DNA of 64,000 nucleotides. Source: Actinobacteria bacterium OV320. GTDB lineage: Bacteria > Actinomycetota > Actinomycetes > Streptomycetales > Streptomycetaceae. Both the position numbers and the translations under genes were made by a program. Numbering within the stretch: position 1 is the first letter of the stretch; every line of letters starts with the position of its first letter. Below are positions 1 through 9,161 of the stretch, in pieces. The DNA lies in contig LJCX01000005.1 of assembly GCA_001298545.1 (NCBI GenBank), forward strand, positions 310,001 to 374,000. Reading direction: 5' to 3'. The notes below the pieces were generated by a model. The model searched no databases and was not told the origin of the DNA. It was given only the letters and a program-made list of their open reading frames with translations.

Positions 1-1663
1 CGTCACCCCGCGCCGGGTGCTGACCTGCGCCCATGTCGTGCGGCAGGCCGATCCGGAGTCCCTGACGGTGACGTTCACCGAACGCCCCGGCGCCCCCGCC
101 GTACCGGCCCGGGTGGTCGCCGACGGCGGCTGGGGCGGCGGCACCACCGACCTCGGCGACCTGGCCGTCCTGGAGCTGGCGCACGAGGTCCCGGTCGCGC
201 CGGCCGCGCTGGCCCCCGTGGACGCCGCCCACGACCGGCGGCCCGACCGGCCCCGCAAGCTCGTCGTCTACGGTTTCCCGGTCGGCTTCGACGAGGGCAC
301 CCTCGCCGAATACCGCATCACCGCCACGCAGTTGCTCAACCGCGAGTGGATCCAGCTGGAGGCCTGGCAGCCCGGCGGCCAGCCGCTCGCTCCCGGGTTC
401 AGCGGCGCCGCGGTCACCCTGGCGGACACCGGTGAGGTCGTCGGCATGGTCACCGCGGCCGCCGGTGACCGGGGTGTGCACAACGGGCGGATGATGCCCA
501 CCGAGGTCATGGCCCGCTACTGGCCCGACCTGGAGGGTCTGGTCCCCACCTCGGACCACCGCACGGCCGACCGCGCCCGGCTGCGCGAACTGGTCGAACG
601 TGCCGTGCGCGCGGGTCTGGACGGCGATCCGGGGCGGCGCGTGCGGCTCTACGAGTCCGCCCGGGGCCCGCTGGACCCGGACGCGCCCGAGGAGGGGTTC
701 GACTCGCTGTGGTCGGCGGCCCTGTTCGTGCTGTGCGAGGTCGACGGCGGCGACGCGGCGGCCACCGTCGCCCGCTTCACCGCGCATGTGGAGGCCCTGT
801 TCCAGGCGCCTGTCCAGACGGCCGCCGAGACAGCCGCCGCACCCGACTGGTCGCCCATCCTCGTCGACCTCCAGCACAGCGGCGCGGGAGACGGACACGT
901 CCGGGTCGAGGTGTCCGCGTACAGCGGGGGACGCCGGCATCCGGTCGGCTCCGGAACCGTCCCGCAGGCCGGGCTGCGCGCCTTCGTGCAGGACCGGATC
1001 GAGGCCGCCTTCCGGTATCTGACGCCCGGCTGCGACGAGTTGCTCGCGTTCGCGCTGCCCCGCGACTGGATCGACCTGCCCGTCGACCGCTGGGCGAGCA
1101 CGCCCGACGACGACACCCCGCTCGGCTGTGTGTACCCGCTCGTCGTCACCGACCAGGCGCGCCGCAGGGCGGGTGTCCGGCACCAGCTGACCCGGGTGTG
1201 GAACCGGCTCGACGCGGCGCCCGGCGCCCGGGTGCACCGGGTCGAGTGCGGCAGCCCCGAGGAGCCCCGCAGGCTCCGGGTGCGGCTGCGCCAGGACGAC
1301 GCCTGTCTCGCCGGCTTCGCGACCGCCCCGGCCGCGTCCCACACCCGCCCGCACTTCGACACCTCGCTCAACGCGCCCGCGCCGATGGTCATCTGGTCCC
1401 GCGAGGGCTGCGCGGGCGGTCCCGACGCGTCCTGTGCCGGCGGGGACGGCTGCGCGGGCAAGACGTTCCTGGACGAGCTCGACACCTGTGTCTCCGGTGT
1501 GTCGCCCGTCGAACTCCCGCGCCGGGTACTGGCGCTGCGCGAGGAGGCCGACGCGGAGGACGGCCACTGGGCGCACGACATCCAGCTGCTGTGGGACGAC
1601 CCGCGCCTCTTCGCCGACCCGCACGGCGACGCGGCCGGCCATCCCCACTCCCCCGTGACCTGA
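1..1663 (+). CDS. Trypsin-like serine peptidase with VMAP-type C-terminal region (5' truncated)
   Basis: The reading frame is already open at base 2, so the true start lies upstream of the window. The visible part has the trypsin triad in order: His in LTCAHV, Asp in GDLAVLEL and Ser in PGFSGAAV. The protease domain covers about residues 1-175. It is followed by a helical region of about 90 residues and then a C-terminal region (FALPRDWIDLPVDRW, then a YPLVV strand) that resembles the VMAP-C domain of vWA-MoxR-associated proteins. Such proteins are thought to be the protease effector or sensor of three-part NTP-dependent conflict systems. The next two genes, a MoxR ATPase and a SAV_2336-type protein, match that context. 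The family call for the C-terminal half is from memory of the domain pattern; the protease call is firm. Confidence 0.75.
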   Translation, partial: VTPRRVLTCAHVVRQADPESLTVTFTERPGAPAVPARVVADGGWGGGTTDLGDLAVLELAHEVPVAPAALAPVDAAHDRRPDRPRKLVVYGFPVGFDEGTLAEYRITATQLLNREWIQLEAWQPGGQPLAPGFSGAAVTLADTGEVVGMVTAAAGDRGVHNGRMMPTEVMARYWPDLEGLVPTSDHRTADRARLRELVERAVRAGLDGDPGRRVRLYESARGPLDPDAPEEGFDSLWSAALFVLCEVDGGDAAATVARFTAHVEALFQAPVQTAAETAAAPDWSPILVDLQHSGAGDGHVRVEVSAYSGGRRHPVGSGTVPQAGLRAFVQDRIEAAFRYLTPGCDELLAFALPRDWIDLPVDRWASTPDDDTPLGCVYPLVVTDQARRRAGVRHQLTRVWNRLDAAPGARVHRVECGSPEEPRRLRVRLRQDDACLAGFATAPAASHTRPHFDTSLNAPAPMVIWSREGCAGGPDASCAGGDGCAGKTFLDELDTCVSGVSPVELPRRVLALREEADAEDGHWAHDIQLLWDDPRLFADPHGDAAGHPHSPVT

Positions 1664-1772
1664 GCCGCGTCCGCCCATCCCCAACCCCGCCCCCGGCCCC
1701 ACCCCCACGACCGAGCCACGAGCCGCACCAGTCACACGAGCCCCACGAGTCACACCAGAGTTTCGGAGAACC

Positions 1773-2801
1773 ATGCCGCACTGGTCCGTCTACACCGGGA
1801 ACAGCGAGCCGCACGAGGGCATCGACCGGCTGCCCGAGCCGCCGCCCTGGCGCGCGTTCGACGGCGAACCCGTCGTGCCGCCGCCCCGGGACGCCGACGA
1901 CGAGGCGGCCGTCTCCCCGGACCGCGTCCACCGCGCCCGCTCGTACGTCGCCACCCCGGAGAGCGTGGAACTCGTCAACGCGGCCCTGGTGCTGCGCCGC
2001 CCGCTGCTGGTCACCGGTCCGCCCGGCACCGGCAAGTCCTCGCTGGCGTACGCGGTGGCGCGCGAGCTGGGGCTCGGCCCGGTGCTGCGCTGGAACATCA
2101 CCAGCCGCTCCACGCTGGCCGACGGCCTCTACCAGTACGACCCGCTGTCCCGGCTGTACGCCGCCCGGCAGGCGGCGTGGCGCGAACGGGACGGGGACGC
2201 CGGGGGCGGGGTCGAGGACCATCTGCGCCTCGGCCCCCTCGGCACGGCCCTGCTGCCCTACGAACGCCCCCGCGCGCTCCTCGTCGACGAGATCGACAAG
2301 AGCGACCTGGACCTGCCCAACGACCTGCTGAACGTCCTGGAGGAGGGCCAGTACGAGATCCCCGAACTCATGCGCGCGGCCCGGCACTCCGCCGAGGAGG
2401 TCACCGCCGGGGTCCTGGCCGACGGCTCGGACGACCCGGTCGCCGTCACCCGGGGCCGGGTCCGCTGCCGTGCCTTCCCGTTCGTCGTCCTGACCAGCAA
2501 CGGCGAGCGGGAGTTCCCGCCCGCCTTCCTGCGCCGCTGTGTCCGGCTGAAGCTGCGCCGCCCCGGCCGCGAACAGCTCACCGAGATCGTCCGGGCCCAC
2601 CTCGACACCCCGCCGGGCGAGGCGGAACACCTCATCGACCGTTTCCTGACCCGCGCGGCCGGCGGCGAACTCGCCACCGACCAGCTGCTGAACGCGCTCT
2701 ACCTCACCGGAGTGGCCGGTCTGGACGCCGACTCCCGCGACGCACTGGCGGAGCGACTGATGCCGTACCTCGGCGCCACGGCGGACGGCGATGGCTTCTG
2801 A
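1773..2801 (+). CDS. MoxR-family AAA+ ATPase
   Basis: This 342-residue protein has a clear Walker A (GPPGTGKSS, about residues 84-92), Walker B (ALLVDEIDKSD) and a sensor region (VVLTSNGEREFPPAFLRRC) with the arginine-finger pair. It is a hexameric P-loop ATPase of the MoxR type, which remodels partner proteins, usually vWA-domain proteins. The gene sits 109 nt after the protease/VMAP gene and 19 nt before the SAV_2336-type gene. This order is expected for the ternary protease-MoxR-vWA-like systems. The ATG at 1773 follows a ttcggagaacc ribosome-binding context. No key ATPase residue is missing. Confidence 0.92.
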   Translation: MPHWSVYTGNSEPHEGIDRLPEPPPWRAFDGEPVVPPPRDADDEAAVSPDRVHRARSYVATPESVELVNAALVLRRPLLVTGPPGTGKSSLAYAVARELGLGPVLRWNITSRSTLADGLYQYDPLSRLYAARQAAWRERDGDAGGGVEDHLRLGPLGTALLPYERPRALLVDEIDKSDLDLPNDLLNVLEEGQYEIPELMRAARHSAEEVTAGVLADGSDDPVAVTRGRVRCRAFPFVVLTSNGEREFPPAFLRRCVRLKLRRPGREQLTEIVRAHLDTPPGEAEHLIDRFLTRAAGGELATDQLLNALYLTGVAGLDADSRDALAERLMPYLGATADGDGF

Positions 2802-2820
2802 GGAGACACCGGAGGGTGAC

Positions 2821-5800
2821 ATGTCCGCCCTGGACCGGCTGACCGCACTGCTGACGGCCGCGGCGGACAGTGCGCCCACCCCCCGCGAGCTGGCCGAACT
2901 GCTGTGGCTCGCGGGGCTGTCGAGCGACCAGGAGGAGGCATCGGGGCGGACAGAGCCGGCCGGGCCGGACGCGACGGCCGCGGCTGCCGCACGGGCCGAG
3001 CGGGATACCGGCGGTACGCCCGACGACGGGACCGACAGCAGGCCCGACCCCGCGGACGCCGAGCGTACGGCGGGGAGTACGTCGCCGACATCCACGCCCG
3101 GCGACCCCGCCGACCGCGTCTCGCTCCACCTCCCCACGCCCGCGCCCGCCGCCGATTCGGGTGACGGCTCCGGCGGCGGCAGCGCCGGGAGCCGGCCGGT
3201 CCTCGCGCCCGCGCCCGCGATGCTCCCGCATCCCCTCGCCCTCCAGCGGGCCCTGCGCCCGCTGAAGCGCACGGTGCCCTCGGCGCGGGCCCGCCTCCTC
3301 GACGAGCGGGCGACGGCCGACCGCATCGCCCGGCTGGGCGCCCACCCGGACGTCTGGCTGCCCGTGCTGCGTCCCGCGCGCGACCGCTGGCTGCGTCTCA
3401 ACCTCGTCCACGACACCGGCCCGACGATGCCGGTCTGGCGGCCCCTGATCCGTGAACTGCACACCGTCCTCGCCCAGTCGGGCGTCTTCCGCACGGTCAC
3501 CCCGCACCCGGCCACGCCCGACGGCGAGGCCCGGCAGGTTCCCCACCCCGCGGACGGCCGGACGGTCACCCTGATCGTGAGCGACTGCATGGGCCCGCAG
3601 TGGCGACCGGGACCGGCGGGCGAGCGCTGGTACCGGACGCTGCGGCACTGGGCGACCCGGATGCCGCTGGCCGTCGTCCAGCCGCTCCCGGAGCATCTGT
3701 GGCCCACGACGGCCCTCCCGGCGGAGCCGGGTCTGCTCTTCTCCGCGACCCGGGCGGCCCCGCTCTCCGCGCTCACGTTCACCCCGTACGACCCGCAGGC
3801 CGTGCCCCGGCCCGGCGCGGCCCTCCCGGTCCCCGTGCTGGAGCCGGGCGCGCCCTGGCTGGCCAACTGGGCGGCGCTGGTCGCGAGTCCGGGCGGCGCG
3901 CGCACCCCGGGCGCGGTGGCCTGGCTGCCACCGGCGCCCGCCCCGCCCGGGACCGCCGGGCCCCAGGCCGCCGACCCGGCCACCCTGCCCGCCCAGGACC
4001 TGGTGCTGCGCTTTCGCGCCACCGCCTCCCGGGAGGCGTTCCGGCTGGCCGGCCATCTGGCCCTGGCCGTCCCCTCGGTTCCGGTGATGCGCCTCGTCCA
4101 GCGTGCGGTGAACCGCGACCCGCGCCCCCAGCACCTGGCCGAGGTGATCCTCAGCGGCATGCTGACCACCGTCCCGGGGCCGCCCGGCTCGTACGACTTC
4201 CGCCCCGGCGTACGCGACCTGCTGCTGCGCACCCTGCCGCGCACGACCCGCGGCCGCACCCGCGAACTCCTCGACCGGATCGGCGGGTTGATCGACGAAC
4301 GCGCGGGCCTCACGACGGGCGAGTTCCGCGCGGAGACAGGCGGGACCGACAGCACGGCCGGTGCCTTCGCGACGGTGAGCGCGGAAACGGTACGCAGGCT
4401 GGGCGGAACCATCGAGCCCCCCGGGACCGAACAAGCGGCAGCTGAACACCCGGTGACCGGCACAGGCGCGCGGCACGCTCTTGTCTTCGAGGCCGGGGCC
4501 GATCTCATCGCGCGCCCCGAAGCTCGTATCACCCTCGAATACGCCGTCCACGAAGTCCTCGCCCGTGGCGATCTCACGCCTCAGCAGTACGAGGTCCGGG
4601 TCCGCCCGAACGGGTATGTCGTGCGGATCCAGCCCGAGGCGTATCTGCTCCCGGTGCTCGCCGCCGCCCTGCGCGGGCTCCCCGGGCCGCTCGCCGAGCT
4701 GGCCGAACCGCCGCGGCTGCGGGTGACGTTCCAGGAGGGGGCCGAGGCCCCCGCGCCTCCGCAGGGCGCCGCCCCGGTGCTCCTCACCGTCCCCCCGGCT
4801 CTCTACGCGGCCTTCGCCGACAGCTCCGCCGCCTCCGGGCCGCATCGCTTCCGGCCCCTGTTCGGCGACGCCCCGGACGCCCCGCCGCTCGCCTGGTACT
4901 GCCCGCTGCCGCCGGAGGAGCGCGCGGGGGACGCGGCGGACTCGGCGGACTCGGCGGACGACCGGAACGACGTACGGGAGCCGGTGCGCGGGCCCTTCCT
5001 CACCCGTGACCTCCGTCAGCTGGGCATCCCCGCGCCGGGCCGCACCGCGATCGTGCACACCCGTCCCGACAGCCCGCTCACCCTCCTCGACCCCGTCCTG
5101 CCCTACGAGGGCCGCCCGCCGCGTCCGGCGACGTACTACGAGGTCGACCTGACGCCGCGGCACGCCGTCGACCGGATCTCCCTGCCGAGCTCCGGGAAGG
5201 GCGCCTTCATCGCCGCGGTCGAGCTGACCTGGCGGGTCGACGACCCGGTGGCGTTCGTGCGGGCGGAGACCACGGGTGTGCGCGAGCGGCTGCTGGCGCA
5301 TCTGCTGGCGGCGGGCTCGCGCATCACCCGCCACCACTCCGTCCGACGGGCGGCCGGCGCGCAGCGGGCGGTCAACTCCCAGCTCGGCAGGTGGCCGGTA
5401 CCGGGTCTGTCGGTGACCTGCGCGGTCACGCTCGCGCCGGACTACGCCCCGCCTCCCGAGGTGCGCCGGCCGGCGGGCCGTTCCGGGCGCCCGCTCCAGG
5501 ACCTGCTCGCCGACGCCGAGACCGTGCTGTTCGGTTTCGACGGGCCGCTGGCCCGGCTGTTCACGGCGACGACCGCGCGGGCGGCCGCGCTCGACCTGCT
5601 CGGGATCGTCGCCGAGCACCGCCACCCTCAGGACGCCCTGGCGGGTCGCCCGCCGGGCGACGGGGGCGCCACGGGCCGGGAGCTGTTCGTGCATCCGCTG
5701 GACGTGCTGCGGGCCTTCGCCCAGGACCGGCTGGGCCCGCTGCTGCGGGACCGTCTCGACCGGCTGGAACTGGGCGCCGTACCGGACGCGCCCAGGACGC

Positions 5801-6189
5801 ACCACTCCGTGGTCCTCGTCCGCACCCTGCACGACACCGGGCGCCGGGTCGGGGTGGCCACGGACGTCTGCGAAGCGGCCGTCCACCGCTGTCTGGAGTC
5901 CTACCGGCTTCCGCTGGCGGCCGGCGTCCACGGCCGCGACGACGACCTCGGCCTGCTCACCCCGAACCCGGACCGGCTGCTGCGCGCCCTGCGGCCGCTC
6001 GACGCGCCCGCCGCGACCGGCGTCCTGATCGGCTCCACGCTCGCCGAGCTCGCCGCCGCCCGGGCGGCGGGTCTGCGCTTCCTCGGTCTCGCGCGCAATC
6101 CCACCGTCGAGCAGGCGCTGCTCGGGGCGGGCTGTGACGCGGTGGTCCCCTCCCTCACCCCGGTGCTGGAAGCGGCCCGCGCGCTGTAG
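2821..6189 (+). CDS. SAV_2336-type protein: vWA-like N-terminus, SPFH-like middle, inactive HAD-like C-terminus
   Basis: About 1122 residues. The ATG at 2821 is preferred over the in-frame ATG at 2791 because GGAGGG lies just upstream of it. After about 120 low-complexity residues comes the HPLALQRALRPLKR motif of SAV_2336-type N-terminal domains. The next stretch has vWA-like spacing (LVHDTGPTMP, then LIVSDCMGPQW), which suggests it fills the vWA role in the ternary system. Around residues 780-880 is a stretch (SSGKGAFIAAVELTWRV, then SRITRHH) resembling SPFH/Band-7 folds. The C-terminal 210 residues look like a HAD phosphatase, but motif I reads LFGFDGPL, where Gly replaces the nucleophilic Asp, and motif IV reads LIGSTLAEL without its acidic pair. 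The HAD unit is therefore probably a binding module. Domain limits are estimates. Confidence 0.8.
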   Translation: MSALDRLTALLTAAADSAPTPRELAELLWLAGLSSDQEEASGRTEPAGPDATAAAAARAERDTGGTPDDGTDSRPDPADAERTAGSTSPTSTPGDPADRVSLHLPTPAPAADSGDGSGGGSAGSRPVLAPAPAMLPHPLALQRALRPLKRTVPSARARLLDERATADRIARLGAHPDVWLPVLRPARDRWLRLNLVHDTGPTMPVWRPLIRELHTVLAQSGVFRTVTPHPATPDGEARQVPHPADGRTVTLIVSDCMGPQWRPGPAGERWYRTLRHWATRMPLAVVQPLPEHLWPTTALPAEPGLLFSATRAAPLSALTFTPYDPQAVPRPGAALPVPVLEPGAPWLANWAALVASPGGARTPGAVAWLPPAPAPPGTAGPQAADPATLPAQDLVLRFRATASREAFRLAGHLALAVPSVPVMRLVQRAVNRDPRPQHLAEVILSGMLTTVPGPPGSYDFRPGVRDLLLRTLPRTTRGRTRELLDRIGGLIDERAGLTTGEFRAETGGTDSTAGAFATVSAETVRRLGGTIEPPGTEQAAAEHPVTGTGARHALVFEAGADLIARPEARITLEYAVHEVLARGDLTPQQYEVRVRPNGYVVRIQPEAYLLPVLAAALRGLPGPLAELAEPPRLRVTFQEGAEAPAPPQGAAPVLLTVPPALYAAFADSSAASGPHRFRPLFGDAPDAPPLAWYCPLPPEERAGDAADSADSADDRNDVREPVRGPFLTRDLRQLGIPAPGRTAIVHTRPDSPLTLLDPVLPYEGRPPRPATYYEVDLTPRHAVDRISLPSSGKGAFIAAVELTWRVDDPVAFVRAETTGVRERLLAHLLAAGSRITRHHSVRRAAGAQRAVNSQLGRWPVPGLSVTCAVTLAPDYAPPPEVRRPAGRSGRPLQDLLADAETVLFGFDGPLARLFTATTARAAALDLLGIVAEHRHPQDALAGRPPGDGGATGRELFVHPLDVLRAFAQDRLGPLLRDRLDRLELGAVPDAPRTHHSVVLVRTLHDTGRRVGVATDVCEAAVHRCLESYRLPLAAGVHGRDDDLGLLTPNPDRLLRALRPLDAPAATGVLIGSTLAELAAARAAGLRFLGLARNPTVEQALLGAGCDAVVPSLTPVLEAARAL

Positions 6190-6220
6190 GCCAGGCCGAA
6201 CCGTGCGGCTCCGCCTGGCC
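6189..6220 (+). terminator. Hairpin after the SAV_2336-type gene
   Basis: GGCCAGGC at 6189-6196 pairs with GCCTGGCC at 6213-6220 immediately after the stop codon, with a second short GC pairing inside the loop. There is no T-run, as is common in Streptomyces. It probably ends the three-gene conflict operon. Confidence 0.5.
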
Positions 6221-6264
6221 GGGGCAGGGCATCTTCGGCTGATCCGGCCGCGCGCCTCCCCGAC

Positions 6265-6300
6265 CTGACTGTATTTCATACTTACTTTGGACAGGTGAGA
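6265..6300 (+). promoter_or_regulatory. AT-rich patch upstream of the MreB-like operon
   Basis: The 272-nt gap before the MreB-like gene holds one conspicuously AT-rich stretch (tgtatttcatacttacttt), very unlike the surrounding GC-rich DNA. It is the best place for the promoter of the 6462-9014 operon. I cannot assign -35 and -10 boxes with confidence. The remaining gap up to 6450 shows nothing I can interpret. Confidence 0.3.
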
Positions 6301-6461
6301 CAAAACCCCCATTCGGGCGCGCCTCGCCCGGCCCACCAGAAAAGGCGGCCCCCTCCCCGCCCCCGCACTATGCGAAGGAGGCCGACCGCCCGGCGGCCCA
6401 CACACGAGAGGCCCGCCGGCCCGGCGAGCCCCCACCGTCTGTGCTCTCGGGAGGACCTGCC

Positions 6462-7499
6462 ATGACCGCCAGTCTGGAGCAGCTGCGCCGCTGCCACTTC
6501 GCCGTCGACCTGGGAGCGGCGCGGACGCGGGTCTACGTGAAGGGGGCCGGGCTCGTCGTCGACCAGCCGTCCGCCGCCGCGGTGAACACCCGCACCGGTG
6601 CGCTGATCGCGGTCGGCGAGTTCGCCGAGAAGATGACCGGGCGCACGCCGCACTACATCCGCGTGGTGCGCCCGGTCTCCGGCGGCACGGTCGTCGACAT
6701 CGAGATGGCGCAGCGCATGCTGCGTCATCTGCTCGGCGACAAGATCCGCCGTCAGCTGCGCCGCAAGCCGTTCCTGCGCGCCGCCGCCTGCACCCCGCAC
6801 GACGCCGACCCGCTCGCCCAGCGCGCCGCGATCGAGACCCTGGTGGGGCTCGGCGCCCGCCGCGTGGAGCTCGTGGACACCCTGATCGCCGCCGCCGTCG
6901 GCTGCGGGCTGCCCGTCGAACGCCCCGAGGCCACCATGATCATGGTGTGCGGGGCGGCCGCCACCCAGGTCGCCGTCCTCTCCCTCGGCTCGATCGTGAC
7001 CGCCGAGCGGATCCCGGTGGGCGGTGAGGCCGTGGACCACGCGATCGTCCAGCACCTGCGCCACGAGCACGAGTTGATGCTGCCCAGCCAGTCCGTCCGG
7101 CCCCTGCAGGTCGCCCTCTCCGGCAACGGCCTCACCCCGCAGGGCCCCGCGTCCACCGAGATCCACGGGCGGGACGTCGCCACCGGCCTCGCCCGTTCCG
7201 TGCAGGTCGACACCGCGGCCGTACGGGACGCGATCGAGACCCCGCTGACCGCCGTGCTCGACGGCATCGGCAGGGTGCTGCGCGAGTGCCCGCCCGACCT
7301 GGTCGCCGACCTCGCCGACCGCGGGATCATGATGGTCGGCGGCTCCGCCCTGCTGCCGGGCTTCGACCAGATGCTGCGTCAGGCCACGGGAATGCCGGTG
7401 CACATCGCGGAACGGCCCGACATCTGCGCCGCCCAGGGGCTGGGCGCCATGCTGGAGGGCAAGATCGAGCCGCTGACCCTGGACCCGCTGGGCGCCTGA
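6462..7499 (+). CDS. MreB/Mbl-like actin-fold protein with a degenerate phosphate-2 loop
   Basis: 345 residues, the usual MreB size. The ATG at 6462 has GGGAGG about 8 nt upstream and is preferred over the GTG at 6441. The phosphate-1 loop reads AVDLGAARTRVYVKG and the adenosine loop MMVGGSALLPGF, both clearly actin/MreB-like. The phosphate-2 loop, normally DIGGGTT, reads VCGAAATQVAV, so the catalytic Asp and the glycines are lost. ATP hydrolysis is therefore doubtful. Streptomyces carry several MreB paralogues tied to spore-wall assembly, and one is known to be structurally reduced. The gene is followed 18 nt later by a GAF/kinase-like gene, so the two are probably one operon. Whether it polymerises cannot be told from sequence. 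Confidence 0.82.
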   Translation: MTASLEQLRRCHFAVDLGAARTRVYVKGAGLVVDQPSAAAVNTRTGALIAVGEFAEKMTGRTPHYIRVVRPVSGGTVVDIEMAQRMLRHLLGDKIRRQLRRKPFLRAAACTPHDADPLAQRAAIETLVGLGARRVELVDTLIAAAVGCGLPVERPEATMIMVCGAAATQVAVLSLGSIVTAERIPVGGEAVDHAIVQHLRHEHELMLPSQSVRPLQVALSGNGLTPQGPASTEIHGRDVATGLARSVQVDTAAVRDAIETPLTAVLDGIGRVLRECPPDLVADLADRGIMMVGGSALLPGFDQMLRQATGMPVHIAERPDICAAQGLGAMLEGKIEPLTLDPLGA

Positions 7500-7517
7500 G
7501 CCCGGGGACCGGCCACC

Positions 7518-9014
7518 GTGACCGGCCCGCCACCCCCGCCGCGCGCCGTCCTCGGCGTCGGCTCCGAGCTCGAACTGCGCGCCACCCTCCAGCGCGTGGT
7601 GGACGCCGCCGCCGAGCTGACCGGCGCCCGGTACGCGACGCTCACCACGACCGGCCCGGGCCGCGAGGACCGCACCGGCGTCCACACCGCCGGTCCGTCC
7701 CGGGCCCCGCACGTCCCCCGGGGGCCGGGCACGTGGGAGCTGCCGATCGATGTGGACGGCGAGCCGTTCGGCCGCCTCCACCTGGCCGAGAAGGAGGGCG
7801 GTGGGCGGGAGTTCACCGCCGAGGACGTCCGGCTGCTGCACGTCCTCGCCGCCCGGGCCGGTCTGGCGATCGGCAACGCCCGCCGGTACGAGGCGGCCCG
7901 CCGGCGCGAGCGCTGGATCGAGGGTGCCGCCGCCGTCACCACCGCGCTGCTCACCGGCGGGAGCGCCGCCGACGCGCTGCTGACGGTCGCCGAACGGGCC
8001 CGCCACCTGGCCGACGCCGCCGCGGGCGTCGTCCTGCAGCGCACCGCGGACGGCGGCATGGAGATCGTCGTCGCCGCCACCGCCGCCGAAACGCCCGCCG
8101 ACCCCGACGTCCGCGAGGGCATCGCCGACCCCGGTGACGCCGGTGACGCCGGTGACGCCGGTGAGATCGTCGGCGCCACCATCCGGCCGGGCAGCCCGGT
8201 GCTCGTCCAACTCCTGGGCGGCGAGCCCGTGTTCATCGACGACTCGGCGACCGACCCCCGGATGACGACCCGTGTCCGGCACCGCTTCGGCCCCAGCATG
8301 ATGCTGCCGCTCCAGGCCGACGGACGGCTCATCGGGACGCTCGCGCTCCCCCGCCGGCGCGGCGACCTCCCGTACACGGAGGTCGAGAAGCTGCTGGCCG
8401 TCCAGTTCGCCTCACAGGCCGCCGTCGCCCTGGTCCTCGCCGACGCCCGGCACCGCCGCGAGCGTCTCGCCGTCTTCGAGGACCGCGACCGCATCGCCCG
8501 TGACCTGCACGACCTCGTCGTCCAACGGCTTTTCGCCACCGGGATGATGCTCCAGGCGGCCCGGCGGGGGACCACGCGGGAGACCGACCGGCAGGTCGAC
8601 GAGACCCTCGGCCGGGCGGTGGACGAACTCGAGTCGACCATCCAGGAGGTCCGTACGGCGATCTTCGCGCTCCAGCAGCCGCCCGCCGAGGCACCGACGA
8701 CCCTCCGCGGCCGGGTGCTGCGCGAGACGGCGGGCGCGGCCGCCCTCCTCGGCTTCCAGCCGTCCATCCGGTTCACCGGCCCGGTCGAGAGCCGGATCCC
8801 GGAGCGGACCGCCGGGCACCTCCTCACCGCCCTGCGCCGCGCGCTGGCCGCCGCGTCCGGCCGCCCGGACGTCTCCCGCATCGAGGTGGTGATCGACGCG
8901 ACGGCCGCCCTGCCCGACGGCCGGGCCGGCGTACGGCTCACGGTGCACGACGACGGGAGCGCCGGGGGTACCGGGGACGACGGGACGACCGTGACGTGGC
9001 AGGCGCCGGTGTGA
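7518..9014 (+). CDS. GAF-domain DevS-like histidine kinase homologue with a degraded ATPase domain
   Basis: 498 residues from a GTG start. Two GAF-like domains (about residues 10-140 and 145-315) are followed by the HisKA_3 motif RIARDLHDLVVQRLF (about residue 330), whose His is the expected phosphorylation site of DevS/NreB-type kinases. The following HATPase region is abnormal. The N-box, usually N-A-x-R-H-A, is replaced by ALAAASGRPD, and the protein stops after VHDDG without the later G-boxes. It probably cannot bind ATP normally and may act as a sensor scaffold. A GDA tripeptide repeat (about residues 205-214) comes from three ggtgacgcc units. It is coupled to the MreB-like gene, and no response regulator is adjacent. 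Confidence 0.8.
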   Translation: MTGPPPPPRAVLGVGSELELRATLQRVVDAAAELTGARYATLTTTGPGREDRTGVHTAGPSRAPHVPRGPGTWELPIDVDGEPFGRLHLAEKEGGGREFTAEDVRLLHVLAARAGLAIGNARRYEAARRRERWIEGAAAVTTALLTGGSAADALLTVAERARHLADAAAGVVLQRTADGGMEIVVAATAAETPADPDVREGIADPGDAGDAGDAGEIVGATIRPGSPVLVQLLGGEPVFIDDSATDPRMTTRVRHRFGPSMMLPLQADGRLIGTLALPRRRGDLPYTEVEKLLAVQFASQAAVALVLADARHRRERLAVFEDRDRIARDLHDLVVQRLFATGMMLQAARRGTTRETDRQVDETLGRAVDELESTIQEVRTAIFALQQPPAEAPTTLRGRVLRETAGAAALLGFQPSIRFTGPVESRIPERTAGHLLTALRRALAAASGRPDVSRIEVVIDATAALPDGRAGVRLTVHDDGSAGGTGDDGTTVTWQAPV

Positions 9015-9161
9015 GCGCGACCTGCGTCCCTTGCCACCCCAGAACTCCTTCGTTAAAATACGATTGCTGTATGCAAATAGAATTTCGATCGGCAAATCGG
9101 GGTTACGCGGGTCCCGCAGAGCTTCGCTCAGAGCGTTTATCGGAACACCGGGGGGATTTAA
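9015..9161 (+). promoter_or_regulatory. AT-rich leader of the biosynthetic cluster
   Basis: The 147 nt before the first ketosynthase are unusually AT-rich (for example gttaaaatacgattgctgta near 9053-9072, then atgcaaatagaatttcg). TACGAT- and TAGAAT-like -10 candidates are present, but no convincing -35 partner. This is the likely promoter of the 9162-13118 operon and the left edge of the cluster. Confidence 0.4.

Noticed and set aside
1389..6435. Very long minus-strand open frames (over 1000 codons) opposite the conflict locus
   Set aside because: They are antisense to genes with strong motifs, are Arg/Pro/Gly-rich with no domain pattern, and arise from GC bias.
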